From assembly GCF_000317145.1 (NCBI RefSeq), contig NC_019697.1, positions 2,762,385 to 2,826,384 of the forward strand: DNA of 64,000 bases. The letters are read 5' to 3'. Source of the DNA: Chamaesiphon minutus PCC 6605 (GTDB taxonomy: Bacteria > Cyanobacteriota > Cyanobacteriia > Cyanobacteriales > Chamaesiphonaceae). Under the pieces are notes generated by a model. It did not search any database and was not told where the DNA came from. It was given only the letters and a program-made list of their open reading frames with translations. A program made the translations under genes and the position numbers. Below are positions 33,732 through 44,286 of this stretch, in pieces (the stretch's first letter is position 1; each line of letters begins with the position of its first letter).

Positions 33732-36700
33732 ATGACCGATATCAATAAGCATCGCTGGCAATTTTGGATCGATCGAGGTGGTACGTTTACAGATATCGTC
33801 GCCCAGCGTCCCGATGGCGAATTGCTCGTGCATAAACTGCTATCGGAAAATCCGCATCGATACGCCGATGCACCGATTCAGGGCATTCGCGACATCTTGG
33901 GATTGACTGCCGATGAGGCAATTCCGGCAGAGGAGATCGAGAGTATTAAAATGGGTACTACCGTCGCCACCAATGCCCTGTTAGAACGCGCTGGCAATCC
34001 GACTGTACTCATCATTACCAAAGGCTACGGCGATGCATTGCGAATTGGCTACCAACATCGTCCCCAGATTTTTGCCCGCGAGATCGTGCGGCCAGAAATG
34101 ATCTACGATCGAGTAGTTGAAGTCAACGAACGATACACAGCACAAGGTGAGGAATTAATCCCCGTGCGAGTTGACGATACTTTAATTAAATCTTTGCAAA
34201 CCGCTTACGACGATGGCATTCGAGCTTGTGCGATCGTCTTTTTACATGCTTATCGCTATCCCACCCACGAACTCCAAATCGCCGAACTCGCCCGCGAAAT
34301 CGGCTTCACTCAAATCTCCCTCTCCCACCAAATCAGCCCCCTCATCAAACTCGTCAGTCGCGGCGACACCACTGTCGTCGATGCCTATCTCTCACCCATT
34401 CTCCGCCGCTACGTAGATTCCTTTTCCGAACAACTCCGTTCCCCCCTTTCTCCCTCTCCCGCTCTCCTGTTCATGCAATCCAACGGCGGCTTAACCAGTG
34501 CCCAAAATTTTCAGGGGAAAGATAGCATTTTATCCGGCCCCGCAGGGGGAATAGTCGGTGCGGTGAAAACCAGTGCGATGGCGGGATTTACCAAAATTAT
34601 CGGCTTCGATATGGGCGGTACCTCTACCGACATTTCTCATTACAATGGCGAGTACGAGCGCACCCTAGAAACCGAAATCGCAGGCGTCAGGTTGCGATCG
34701 CCGATGATGGCAATTCACACCGTAGCGGCTGGTGGCGGGTCGATTTTGCATTTTGATACCGGACGGTATCGTGTCGGCCCCGACTCCGCTGGAGCGTATC
34801 CTGGCCCTGCCTGCTATCGAAATAATGGCTCGTTGACCGTAACAGATGCCAATGTCATGCTGGGCAAACTGCAACCGAATTATTTTCCGGCGGTATTTGG
34901 TGAGACGGGCAATTTACCTTTAGATGCCGCGATCGTCAGTGCAAAATTTGCACGCATGGCAGCAGAAATTCAGGCAACTACGGGCGATAATCGCTCATCT
35001 GTCGAAGTCGCAGCGGGTTTTCTGGCAATCGCGATCGATAAAATGGCTTCAGCGATTAAAAAAATCTCTAGTCAGCGCGGCTACGATGTCAGCGAATATG
35101 CCCTCTGTTGTTTCGGCGGTGCGGGGGGACAACACGCATGTTTGTTGGCAGAAGCATTAGGGATGAAACAAATTTTCCTCCATCCTTATGCAGGTGTATT
35201 ATCGGCTTACGGGATTGGGTTGGCGGATTTACGGGTATTGAAAGAAGAAGCGATCGAATTACCTTTAATTACCGATAATATTGCTACTGTCCAGAGTATT
35301 CTCGACAGGTTAACCCAAATCGGGCAATCCAAACTAAGTAGTCAAGATGTCGCCATTGCCCAGCAAGAAATTCGCCAACAGGTGTACCTACGATATGCTG
35401 GCACCGATGCGCCATTATTGGTAGATTTTGTCAGCGATGTGGCTGTGATGCGATTGCAATTTGAGGCGATTTATCAACAACGTTACGGTTTCGCCATGAG
35501 CGAGCGAGATATTATCGTCGAATCGGCGATGCTAGAAGCGATCGGTACGATGCCGATGCCGACTGAACCAGCCTTAACTCGATCGAGAACTCAGCCGTTA
35601 ACGCCTCGAACTACTGTTTCGATCTACACCAAGGATAATTGGTATGAGGCGGGTATATTCGATCGATCGGATTTATGTGCTGGCGATCGAATTATCGGCC
35701 CTGCGATTATTATCGAACCGACTGGTACCAATATTATCGAGCCGGATTGGGTGGCGGTATTGACTGACAAAAATCATTTGATTTTGACTTGTGAGCCACA
35801 TGAGGTAGGGGCAATTCATGAAGCGGCGCATCGAACGGGAGGAAACCTCCCGTTTGTGTGCGACAAGACATTGCCCCTACCTCATGTGGCGAACCCGGTA
35901 GAGTTGCGGAGATCTACCCACCCCGCCCTACGGGCACCCCTCCGAGGAGGGGATTTTTCACAGCCTTCTCCTTTGCAAGAGGATCTTGGGGGGATAATAC
36001 CATCGCAGCCAGATCCAGTTCGTTTGGAAATATTTAATAATCTGCTCAAATCGATCGCAGAGGAGATGGGAATTACCCTGCAAAATACCAGCTACTCCGT
36101 CAATATTAAAGAACGCTTAGATTTTAGTTGTGCCATATTCGATCGATCTGGAGAATTAGTCGCCAATGCACCCCATATTCCCGTGCATCTCGGTTCGATG
36201 AGCGAGAGCGTCACCAGTCTGATGCGCGCCTGTGGCGACACCCTGCAACCAGGCGATGTTTACATATCAAATAACCCTTACAACGGCGGTACTCATCTAC
36301 CCGATATCACGGCGATTACACCGATCTTTTTGCCCAACGAGCCGACGCCAGTATTTTACGTCGCATCGCGCGGACATCATGCCGATATCGGTGGCATTAC
36401 TCCTGGCTCTATGCCCCCACACAGTACCTCGATCGAGCAGGAGGGCATTTTAATCGATAATTTTCAACTCGTCGCTGGCGGTCGTTTTCGGCTGAATGAG
36501 GTGTTGTCGCTCCTGGCACAGAGCCACTACCCAGCGCGCAATCCTCAGCAAAATATCGCCGATCTGCAAGCGCAAATTGCGGCTAACGAGCGGGGTGTCA
36601 AAGCTTTGTTGGCAACGATCGATAAATACGGCTTAGCAACGGTAGAAGCTTACATGCAGCACGTTCGGGACAATGCCGAAGCATCCGTGCGACAGGCGAT

Positions 36701-37538
36701 TTCGGTGCTCAATCCAGGGACTTTTACCTATCCGATGGACGATGGGTGCCAGATTCAGGTGCAGATTGAGATCGATCGCGCCACTCGATCGGCCACAATT
36801 GATTTTACTGGCACTTCACCCCAACAACCTACCAATCTTAACGCCCCGTTAGCTATCTGCAAAGCGGTGGTATTATATGTCTTCCGCACCCTCGTTGACG
36901 ATGATATTCCGCTCAACGCAGGTTGCCTCAAACCTCTGAACATCATCGTTCCCTCCGGCTCGATGCTCGCACCGCAATATCCGGCTGCGGTAGTCGCGGG
37001 GAATGTCGAAACCTCTCAAGCGATCGCCAATGCCCTCTATGGCTCGCTGGGCGTAATGGCGGCGGCTCAAGGTACGATGAATAATTTCACTTTTGGTACC
37101 GATCGCTATCAATACTATGAAACGATCTGCGGCGGCTCAGGCGCTGGGGCAACTTTCCCCGGTACCGATGCCGTGCAAACTCACATGACAAATTCGCGCC
37201 TGACAGATCCAGAAGTCTTAGAGCAGCGGTTTCCCGTGTTACTGGAGAGCTTCAGCATCCGCACTGGTAGCGGCGGCGTTGGTAAATATTCCGGCGGAAA
37301 CGGCGTCATCCGCCGCATCCGCTGTCGGGAAGCGATGACGATGGGGATTTTATCAGGACATCGGCTAGTTCCACCGTTTGGTTTGGTAGGTGGGGAGTCG
37401 GGAGCTGTGGGGCGAAATTCGATCGAGCGTCAAGATGGCTCTGTGGAGTTATTAGGAAGTAAGGCGGAGGTGCAGATGAATGAAGGGGATATTTTCTCGA
37501 TCGAAACTCCTGGTGGGGGGGGGTTTGGAATAAAGTAA
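33732..37538 (+). CDS. 5-oxoprolinase, fused HyuA-HyuB type
   Basis: ATP-dependent 5-oxoprolinase, which converts 5-oxoproline to glutamate. At 1268 residues the protein fuses the HyuA half (about 1-687) to the HyuB half (about 758-1268). HyuA: WQFWIDRGGTFTDIVAQRPD, KMGTTVATNALLER, GGAGGQHACLLAEALG, and GFDMGGTSTDIS. HyuB: PVRLEIFNNLLKSIAEEMGI, NIKERLDFSCAIFDRSG, DITAITPIF, and the C-terminal GGGGFG. The ~70 residues between the halves (about 688-757) are encoded by repeat DNA: an interrupted palindrome (35795-35890) and a copy of a dispersed repeat (35901-35993). Frame is kept through both. Start is the ATG at 33732. Confidence 0.92.
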   Translation: MTDINKHRWQFWIDRGGTFTDIVAQRPDGELLVHKLLSENPHRYADAPIQGIRDILGLTADEAIPAEEIESIKMGTTVATNALLERAGNPTVLIITKGYGDALRIGYQHRPQIFAREIVRPEMIYDRVVEVNERYTAQGEELIPVRVDDTLIKSLQTAYDDGIRACAIVFLHAYRYPTHELQIAELAREIGFTQISLSHQISPLIKLVSRGDTTVVDAYLSPILRRYVDSFSEQLRSPLSPSPALLFMQSNGGLTSAQNFQGKDSILSGPAGGIVGAVKTSAMAGFTKIIGFDMGGTSTDISHYNGEYERTLETEIAGVRLRSPMMAIHTVAAGGGSILHFDTGRYRVGPDSAGAYPGPACYRNNGSLTVTDANVMLGKLQPNYFPAVFGETGNLPLDAAIVSAKFARMAAEIQATTGDNRSSVEVAAGFLAIAIDKMASAIKKISSQRGYDVSEYALCCFGGAGGQHACLLAEALGMKQIFLHPYAGVLSAYGIGLADLRVLKEEAIELPLITDNIATVQSILDRLTQIGQSKLSSQDVAIAQQEIRQQVYLRYAGTDAPLLVDFVSDVAVMRLQFEAIYQQRYGFAMSERDIIVESAMLEAIGTMPMPTEPALTRSRTQPLTPRTTVSIYTKDNWYEAGIFDRSDLCAGDRIIGPAIIIEPTGTNIIEPDWVAVLTDKNHLILTCEPHEVGAIHEAAHRTGGNLPFVCDKTLPLPHVANPVELRRSTHPALRAPLRGGDFSQPSPLQEDLGGIIPSQPDPVRLEIFNNLLKSIAEEMGITLQNTSYSVNIKERLDFSCAIFDRSGELVANAPHIPVHLGSMSESVTSLMRACGDTLQPGDVYISNNPYNGGTHLPDITAITPIFLPNEPTPVFYVASRGHHADIGGITPGSMPPHSTSIEQEGILIDNFQLVAGGRFRLNEVLSLLAQSHYPARNPQQNIADLQAQIAANERGVKALLATIDKYGLATVEAYMQHVRDNAEASVRQAISVLNPGTFTYPMDDGCQIQVQIEIDRATRSATIDFTGTSPQQPTNLNAPLAICKAVVLYVFRTLVDDDIPLNAGCLKPLNIIVPSGSMLAPQYPAAVVAGNVETSQAIANALYGSLGVMAAAQGTMNNFTFGTDRYQYYETICGGSGAGATFPGTDAVQTHMTNSRLTDPEVLEQRFPVLLESFSIRTGSGGVGKYSGGNGVIRRIRCREAMTMGILSGHRLVPPFGLVGGESGAVGRNSIERQDGSVELLGSKAEVQMNEGDIFSIETPGGGGFGIK
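35795..35890. repeat. Interrupted element A palindrome inside the 5-oxoprolinase gene
   Basis: Perfect 21-bp arms, 35795-35815 and 35870-35890, contain the GAGGTAGGGGCAAT core of element A. The palindrome centre is interrupted by element B copy 3. Total length is 96 bases, 32 codons, so the frame is kept. Uninterrupted versions are at 38048-38093 and 12193-12240. Confidence 0.85.
35823..35869 (+). repeat. Element B, copy 3, nested in element A
   Basis: A 47-base element starting GCGGCGCATCGAACGGGAGG and ending GTGTGCGACAAGAC, with a 9-bp stem (AACGGGAGG/CCTCCCGTT) around AAA. The uninterrupted palindrome would read ATTCATGAATTGCCCC at this point; the filled site is ATTCATGAA, element B plus one A, then TTGCCCC. 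Confidence 0.82.
35901..35993 (+). repeat. Dispersed repeat R, copy 1, in the 5-oxoprolinase linker
   Basis: The stretch contains GATCTACCCACCCCGCCC, CGGGCACCCCTCCGAGG and AGGGGATTTTTCACAG. The same order of segments recurs in intergenic DNA at 54764-54890 and in part at 55185-55230. Here it is translated in frame as part of the inter-domain linker. Confidence 0.82.
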
Positions 37539-37587
37539 GTAGGTAGGTGCAATTATTTGTAAAATAGATTTTGCCTGAAACCTAGCT

Positions 37588-37604
37588 GGTGGGCAGTGCC
37601 CACC
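37588..37604. repeat. Short palindrome GGTGGGCAGTGCCCACC (copy 1)
   Basis: A 17-base palindrome followed by CTACGC. The other copies are at 43315-43331 and 44472-44488, in opposite orientation with GTAGG before the palindrome. Confidence 0.8.
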
Positions 37605-37725
37605 CTACGCGATATCTTATATTTAATTACGCCCATCTACTTAATCGATTTTAGAAAAATATCCCGATCTACAAAACTAGTCTTTGGATATAGAACTACA
37701 AGTCTAAGAATGTACCCCAGTACCT

Positions 37726-38004
37726 ATGTTGCAGAAGTCTCGTCAACTTATATCGTCATTTCTGATTGTTGTTCTAATCACAGTTTCTTTGCTACTCAGC
37801 TCGCCAGCTAATGCTTCGGCGAATATTATCCCTTTTGACTTAAACACTGCAACAGATATAGCTAAAAATTTATTGTCTAATGGGGACTCTATTAAAAATT
37901 TACTATCGAGTAAACAGGCTATATATGCTTTTTCAAAATTAAATGGTGCCATGGGGTTGGAAACCCCTGCTAGTGATGCCAAGTCAGCCTCGCTGACTGA
38001 ATAG
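37726..38004 (+). CDS. Small secreted hypothetical protein
   Basis: A 92-residue frame starting at an ATG. It has a classic signal peptide: basic start (MLQKSRQLISS), hydrophobic core (FLIVVLITVSLLLSS) and cleavage after PANA or NASA. The mature ~60 residues are helix-prone, such as TATDIAKNLLSNGDSIKNLL. No family is recognised. It sits alone between the 5-oxoprolinase gene and a set of palindromes. The signal sequence makes a real gene likely. Confidence 0.6.
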   Translation: MLQKSRQLISSFLIVVLITVSLLLSSPANASANIIPFDLNTATDIAKNLLSNGDSIKNLLSSKQAIYAFSKLNGAMGLETPASDAKSASLTE

Positions 38005-38047
38005 CTTTGCTGAATACAAGTATGATAAGCGATCGAAACGATAACAA

Positions 38048-38093
38048 AAACCTGTGGTAGGGGCAATTCATGAATTGCCCCTACCACAGGTTT
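38048..38093. repeat. Perfect 46-bp palindrome, element A
   Basis: Arms 38048-38070 and 38071-38093 are exact complements with no loop; the core is GGTAGGGGCAATTCATG. It lies between a plus-strand gene and the ahcY gene on the minus strand. This is the intact form of the interrupted palindrome at 35795-35890. Confidence 0.92.
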
Positions 38094-38108
38094 CATACAT
38101 TAGATCTT

Positions 38109-38159
38109 AGTCCGCGTAGGCGGACTTGGCATCACAAGCCACGACTTGCAGTCGTAGGC
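38109..38159. repeat. Two short hairpins of a dispersed repeat
   Basis: AGTCCGC/GCGGACT (38109-38126) and GCCACGACT/AGTCGTAGGC (about 38138-38159). The first is a common type of palindrome in cyanobacterial intergenic DNA. Lying downstream of ahcY, they may help end that transcript. Confidence 0.7.
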
Positions 38160-38177
38160 TATCTTGTCACTTCGAGA

Positions 38178-39849
<1,672 letters not shown>

Positions 39850-40632
39850 ATGTCGAGCATATTATCAAGCTGGTTAGAGATTAGTACGGCTAATCCGTGG
39901 CTAGTGGCGATCGCGTTAAATTCAATTTTACTAGTTGTTGCGATCGCGATTCCCAAGAAACTGTTAACGCCAGCCGGATTAATTAATGCTTGGGGATTGG
40001 GGGTAGTCATCTGGGGGACTTTGGGATGGCGCGGCTATGCTGTGGTGATGTTTTACTTTCTGGTGGGTTCGGCGGTAACGCGGATCGGGATGGCACAAAA
40101 AGAAGCTGAAGGTATCGCCGAGAAACGCGGTGGTGCCAGAGGGCCAGAAAATGTCTGGGGTTCGGCTTTTACTGCTACGATCTGTGCGTTGGGAGTCGGA
40201 GCGATTGGGCTGGGTTGGCTCGATCGAAGCTGGGAATCTTTATTATTATTGGGTTATGTTGCCAGCTTTAGCACCAAGTTGGCAGATACCACCGCTAGCG
40301 AAGTGGGTAAGGCATATGGCAAAAGCACGTTTTTGATTACTACCTTGCAACCCGTGCCAAGAGGGACTGAGGGTGCGGTAAGTTTGGAAGGTACGCTGGC
40401 GGGAATTGTGGGCGGAGTAACGATCTGTTTGGTGGCTTATAGTTTGGGGCTAATTACACTCGGCGGCGCGATTATTTGTACGATCGCATCGTTTATCGCA
40501 ACCAATCTCGAAAGTGTCATCGGTGCAACTTTGCAATCCAAACTTGACTGGCTCACCAACGAACTAGTCAATGTTATCAATACCATTATTGGTGCTGTAG
40601 TGGCGATGGCGATCGCTATGTGGTGGCGTTGA
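39850..40632 (+). CDS. DUF92 family protein, VTE6-like phytyl-phosphate kinase
   Basis: A 260-residue membrane protein of the DUF92 (TIGR00297) family. The plant homologue VTE6 phosphorylates phytyl phosphate to phytyl diphosphate for tocopherol synthesis, and cyanobacterial members are thought to do the same. About six hydrophobic segments are present. Conserved features are ARGPENVWGSAFTATICALG, FSTKLADTTASEVGKAYGK and TTLQPVPRGTEGAVSLEGTL, the acidic and basic residues of which resemble CDP-alcohol/phytol kinase sites. It would supply phytyl diphosphate for tocopherol, phylloquinone or chlorophyll. Confidence 0.85.
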   Translation: MSSILSSWLEISTANPWLVAIALNSILLVVAIAIPKKLLTPAGLINAWGLGVVIWGTLGWRGYAVVMFYFLVGSAVTRIGMAQKEAEGIAEKRGGARGPENVWGSAFTATICALGVGAIGLGWLDRSWESLLLLGYVASFSTKLADTTASEVGKAYGKSTFLITTLQPVPRGTEGAVSLEGTLAGIVGGVTICLVAYSLGLITLGGAIICTIASFIATNLESVIGATLQSKLDWLTNELVNVINTIIGAVVAMAIAMWWR

Positions 40633-40637
40633 AGGAA

Positions 40638-40752
40638 GGCTTTAGGTATTAGGCTTTAGGCTTTAGGGTTTAGGCTTTAGGTATTAGGTATTAGGTTTTA
40701 GGTTTTAGGTTTTAGGTTTTAGGTTTTAGGTATTAGGCTTTAGGTTTTAGGG
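40638..40752. repeat. Long heptanucleotide array (TTTTAGG/CTTTAGG/GTATTAGG)n
   Basis: The longest array of this family in the window, about 15 units, with TATTAGG variants mixed in. A CTCCCACT octamer array follows at about 40786-40820. Confidence 0.92.
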
Positions 40753-40906
40753 GAAAGGGCAAAGGAAATATACGCTCTACCCACCCACTCTCCCACTCTC
40801 CCACTCTCTCACTCTCCCAACCGACAACTTCTTGTGATAGCATCAGACTCAGGATTTTTGGTGACATTTTTATTTCCTATACCCCCAATCCCTAACCCCT
40901 GTTGAA

Positions 40907-42736
40907 ATGCCCAATAAAATGCCCAATCGACAGCCTAAACCAAAGTCTAAGTCAAACACTGTGGCACCTAAATACAAGCAACGCCGACGGATAGTTGTGG
41001 GAGCTGGGGTGGCGGCAATTCTGGCTGTAGGGGCGATCGGGGTGGGGAAATTTTGGCTGGGGAACTCTGGTAAACTAGATACTAGTAATGGTGTAAGTTT
41101 ACTACCGCAAGATACACTTTTATCTGTCTCTATTTCGACCGATCTAGAGCGGTGGCAACAGTTTTCCGAGTTTGGAATTCCGACGAGTCGTGGTGTTTTC
41201 GAGCAGCAGCTAGCCAAATTTCAGACCGATTTTTTAACTCCTTACGGTTATGATTATCGTCGCGATATCCAGCCTTGGGTGGGCAAACAAATCACTCTCG
41301 GTTATTTAGATAATCCGGCTGCTAATACCAATAAATCCCAGAACGGCATCATTCCCAATCGCCAAACGATCGCCATCTTACCGATCGCCGATCGCAGTGC
41401 CGCCCAAAAGTCCGTAGAACAGCATCAAACGCCGATTGATGCCAATTTAATTGAAAGTAATTATAAAGGCGTTGCCATTAGAGAATTCAAGCGCAAAGCG
41501 GGCACGATGGCAGTCTCGATCGTCGATAATTTTGTGGCGATCGCGACCGATCGGGCTAGTCTCCAACGCGTCATCGATACCCAGCAAGGTGGTAAATCCT
41601 TACTGGCGGTACCAGGATATACCAAAGCACTCAGCGCGATCGAGATCTCGCGCCCCTTCGCGCAGGTATATGTGAATATTCCCGTAGCTACGGCTGTGGC
41701 GGCGGCTAATTCGCCCGAAACCCTGGCTGCGGATAAATTAGCCCAAGCGCAAATCCAGCAAGGTATCGCAGCTAATGCCACTTTGGAAACGGAAGGCATT
41801 GCCTGGAAAGGGATTTCGTGGCTAAAACCCAATACTAAGCAAAAGCTGGTAGTCGAAAATCAAGGTCGAGATTTTGCAGCTAATCTCCCCACCGATACCC
41901 TCGTAATGGTTTCTGGTGGCAATTTGCAGCGGTTGTGGCAAGACTACGTGCGTAGCACCGATACCAATAATCCGCTCGCACCCGTCAAACCTGCCGATGT
42001 GGTAAAAAATCTCGACAGCATTACGGGACTAGATTTAGAATCGGAGATCCTCAACTGGAGTAAAGGCGCATTTGGGGTCGCGATCGTGCCCAAACCAGCT
42101 AAAATCGATACCGAGATCGGGGCGGGTTTAGTATTAATGCAACAAGCTAGCGATCGATCTGTGGCCGAAAAAGCTTTTGCCAAACTAGATAATACGATGG
42201 GACAAAAGCAGGCATTTAAGATTGCCAAAGCCAAAATAAATGGGCAAGATGTTATTAATTGGACATCGCCGCTTAACGGGATTGCCGCTACTCATGGCTG
42301 GCTCGATGGCAATCTAGCCTTCATCACTTTGGGCGCGCCCGTAGCAGGATCGATCGTCCCTCAACCCCAGCAGCGGCTTTCTGAGAATGCTCTATTTCAA
42401 CAATCGACTCGTTGGCGAAACCTCTCCATTGGAGAATCGAGTTTATCCCCGCACAACGGTCAATTTTTTATCGATATCGATCGCACGATTAATGCTGGCA
42501 ATCTACCCTTACCCTATTTATCTCCAGAAGTTAAAGCTGGTTTTCAAGCAATGCGGAGTTTGGGGGTAACTAGTGCAATTTTAGATGAATCTAGCAACCG
42601 TTTCGATCTATTTGTCGCGCTTAAAAAAGTACCTGGTACCGCTAAACTTCCTGCGCCTCCAAAAGTAATTAAACCCTCGCCAAAGCCGAGTCAATCTCCT
42701 AGTGCTGCACCTAAACCTGCTTCACCTTCTAATTAG
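40907..42736 (+). CDS. DUF3352 domain-containing protein
   Basis: A 609-residue protein of the DUF3352 family, common in cyanobacteria, function unknown. The N-terminus is basic (MPNKMPNRQPKPKSKSNT) and followed by a membrane helix (about residues 26-45), so the rest should lie in the periplasm. The main domain starts LLPQDTLLSVSISTDLERWQ and contains repeats of the type DNFVAIATDRASLQRVID and the TWLDGNLAFITLG style strands. It ends in a Pro/Ser/Lys-rich tail (KPSPKPSQSPSAAPKPASP). A heptamer array and an octamer array precede it. Confidence 0.85.
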   Translation: MPNKMPNRQPKPKSKSNTVAPKYKQRRRIVVGAGVAAILAVGAIGVGKFWLGNSGKLDTSNGVSLLPQDTLLSVSISTDLERWQQFSEFGIPTSRGVFEQQLAKFQTDFLTPYGYDYRRDIQPWVGKQITLGYLDNPAANTNKSQNGIIPNRQTIAILPIADRSAAQKSVEQHQTPIDANLIESNYKGVAIREFKRKAGTMAVSIVDNFVAIATDRASLQRVIDTQQGGKSLLAVPGYTKALSAIEISRPFAQVYVNIPVATAVAAANSPETLAADKLAQAQIQQGIAANATLETEGIAWKGISWLKPNTKQKLVVENQGRDFAANLPTDTLVMVSGGNLQRLWQDYVRSTDTNNPLAPVKPADVVKNLDSITGLDLESEILNWSKGAFGVAIVPKPAKIDTEIGAGLVLMQQASDRSVAEKAFAKLDNTMGQKQAFKIAKAKINGQDVINWTSPLNGIAATHGWLDGNLAFITLGAPVAGSIVPQPQQRLSENALFQQSTRWRNLSIGESSLSPHNGQFFIDIDRTINAGNLPLPYLSPEVKAGFQAMRSLGVTSAILDESSNRFDLFVALKKVPGTAKLPAPPKVIKPSPKPSQSPSAAPKPASPSN

Positions 42737-42805
42737 CGTGAGTTCGAGATAAGGAGTGTTTGCGATCGCTTCTGGTGGATACAAAAGCCCAGATCTGGGG
42801 GTCGA

Positions 42806-43156
42806 TTGGCAGAAACCCCTCAAGTTAAAGCTCACACCGAAATCGATGGCGCGATCGCCAGTGCCGCCATGGAGATCTATAATGTCGATCCGTTGGGATT
42901 GGATTGGGTCGATCGATTATTACTCACCACGATGGCGGAGCAGTTTAATGGTGGCCCCGTAGGGTTAGAAGCTCTCGCTGCCTCTACAGGCGAAGATAGT
43001 CATACGATCGAAGAAGTCTACGAACCTTATCTCCTCCAAATCGGTTATCTCCACCGGACGCCACGCGGACGGGTGGTGACTGCTGCGGCGCGGCAGCATT
43101 TGGGATTGAAGGGAGGAAACGATCGTAGCGAACAGTTATCTTTGCTTGATGATTGA
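42806..43156 (+). CDS. Isolated RuvB C-terminal (winged-helix) domain
   Basis: A 116-residue frame whose sequence is the RuvB C-terminal domain alone: [54 protein letters not shown] and [17 protein letters not shown]. In RuvB this winged-helix domain binds DNA. The AAA+ ATPase part, with Walker A and B, is absent: upstream the same frame is open only from 42737 and does not resemble RuvB. The start would be TTG at 42806. It is either a truncated ruvB or a free-standing domain protein; codon positions are intact, which favours a maintained gene. Confidence 0.72.
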   Translation: MAETPQVKAHTEIDGAIASAAMEIYNVDPLGLDWVDRLLLTTMAEQFNGGPVGLEALAASTGEDSHTIEEVYEPYLLQIGYLHRTPRGRVVTAAARQHLGLKGGNDRSEQLSLLDD

Positions 43157-43176
43157 GAAAATCTCGATCGATTAAT

Positions 43177-43306
43177 TCAACTTAATTCGGCAACAATTCC
43201 GTCGGCTAAAAGTATTCGATCTGTGAGTAGATCTTCGACAGTAATGCGTAACTGTCGATCGCGATCGACATTAAATTTTACCTTAACTCGATCGGTACCA
43301 GGATAG
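43177..43306 (-). pseudogene. Duplicated 3' fragment of the Hsp70-family gene
   Basis: This 130-base stretch aligns without gaps to 44564-44693, the last ~43 codons and the stop of the Hsp70-family gene (offset 1387 bases). It has scattered substitutions. The fragment has no start and is broken from the rest of the gene, so it is a relic. The palindrome at 43315-43331 follows directly. Confidence 0.88.
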
Positions 43307-43314
43307 TTACGTAG

Positions 43315-43331
43315 GGTGGGCACTGCCCACC
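43315..43331. repeat. Short palindrome GGTGGGCACTGCCCACC (copy 2)
   Basis: Preceded by CGTAGG. One base differs from the copy at 37588-37604; a third copy is at 44472-44488. Confidence 0.8.
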
Positions 43332-43430
43332 AACACCATTTTCGATTTAACTTTTTCGTTAATCATGATATCTCTCAAATATCTTGGGCATATTAAAGTA
43401 CAACCCTTATAATATCACCCCAGATTTCCA

Positions 43431-44027
43431 ATGAATAAATTCTCAACGTCGCTAACATATGCCGCTGTTGCTAGCACCATCAGCCTTGGAGCATTTGGTG
43501 TCACCCCTGCCCATGCAGTGGGCTTTTCTGGAGCTTATGACCCTGCGAATTTTACATTGTCAAACACTATTGGTAGTACTGGCTCAGTAGATACGGCATC
43601 TGCGCCAGGTTCGATTACCCTGTTTGGTAGCGATAGTGGTAGCAGTGTCCCAGGAAGTACAGATTATACGATTGCGGCTGCGGCAAGTGGTACGTTCAGC
43701 TTTAATTGGGCGTACGATACAATAGACGAGCCGGAATTTGACCCTTTTTCCGTGCTAATCAATGGCGTTGCTACACAACTGAGTGATAATACTGGTACAC
43801 CATTCCAAAGTAGTTTGTTTTCGACTAGCGTAAATCTTGGAGATACCATCGGTTGGCGCATTAATACTACTGATAATAATTTTGGAGCAGCACAAGTCAC
43901 GATCTCTAACTTTTCTGCGCCCGAAGTGACAGCTACTGAGGTTCCCGAACCGTTTACCATTATTGGTACTTGTATCGGTGGTGCCGCAGCACTGCGGATG
44001 AGAAAAAAACTTACGTCCAAATCATAA
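43431..44027 (+). CDS. PEP-CTERM sorting domain protein
   Basis: A 198-residue exported protein. The signal peptide ends THPAHA-like (GVTPAHA). The mature part is Gly/Ser/Thr/Asp-rich with beta-strand character. The C-terminus has the PEP-CTERM signal: VPEPFTIIGTCIGGAAALRM, then a basic RKK tail. PEP-CTERM proteins are processed by an exosortase and often end up in the extracellular matrix or cell surface. No exosortase is in this window. It sits between the Hsp70 gene fragment and the intact Hsp70-family gene, so it may have come in with, or caused, that rearrangement. Confidence 0.88.
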   Translation: MNKFSTSLTYAAVASTISLGAFGVTPAHAVGFSGAYDPANFTLSNTIGSTGSVDTASAPGSITLFGSDSGSSVPGSTDYTIAAAASGTFSFNWAYDTIDEPEFDPFSVLINGVATQLSDNTGTPFQSSLFSTSVNLGDTIGWRINTTDNNFGAAQVTISNFSAPEVTATEVPEPFTIIGTCIGGAAALRMRKKLTSKS

Positions 44028-44058
44028 TTTGGATCGGCAAGGAGAGTAGGGGCGATTC

Positions 44059-44286
44059 ATCCCACATTCCGCTAGTCTAAGCGATCGAAAAATAATTACA
44101 ACGAAGCCATTGGATCGTAGCGATTTTATTCTCAACAAGCTAAGACTATTGAGAATATACTCTCGATCGCCAAAAAGAGGCTAAATCGCTCAAAAGGTTG
44201 ATATGACAGGATTATCGATCTTATTATTTTTTAGCCGAACGCGCAAGCGCACCCCCAAGGGTGGTCGAACTAGCGGAATGTGGGAT
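44059..44286. mobile_element. MITE-like element with 18-bp terminal inverted repeats
   Basis: ATCCCACATTCCGCTAGT (44059-44076) and its exact complement (44269-44286) enclose 192 bases without coding capacity. The outer flanks show GATTCAT on both sides, one inside GTAGGGGCGATTCAT, which looks like half of an element A palindrome. The rest of the 536-base gap before the Hsp70 gene holds the third short palindrome at 44472-44488 and no gene. Confidence 0.65.

Noticed and set aside
33732..37538. 5-oxoprolinase as two separate genes with a broken middle
   Set aside because: The frame is open and collinear across the repeats with no stop or frameshift.
42756..42962. 68-codon frame overlapping the RuvB-like domain
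   Set aside because: It is in another frame over the region that matches RuvB and has no support of its own.
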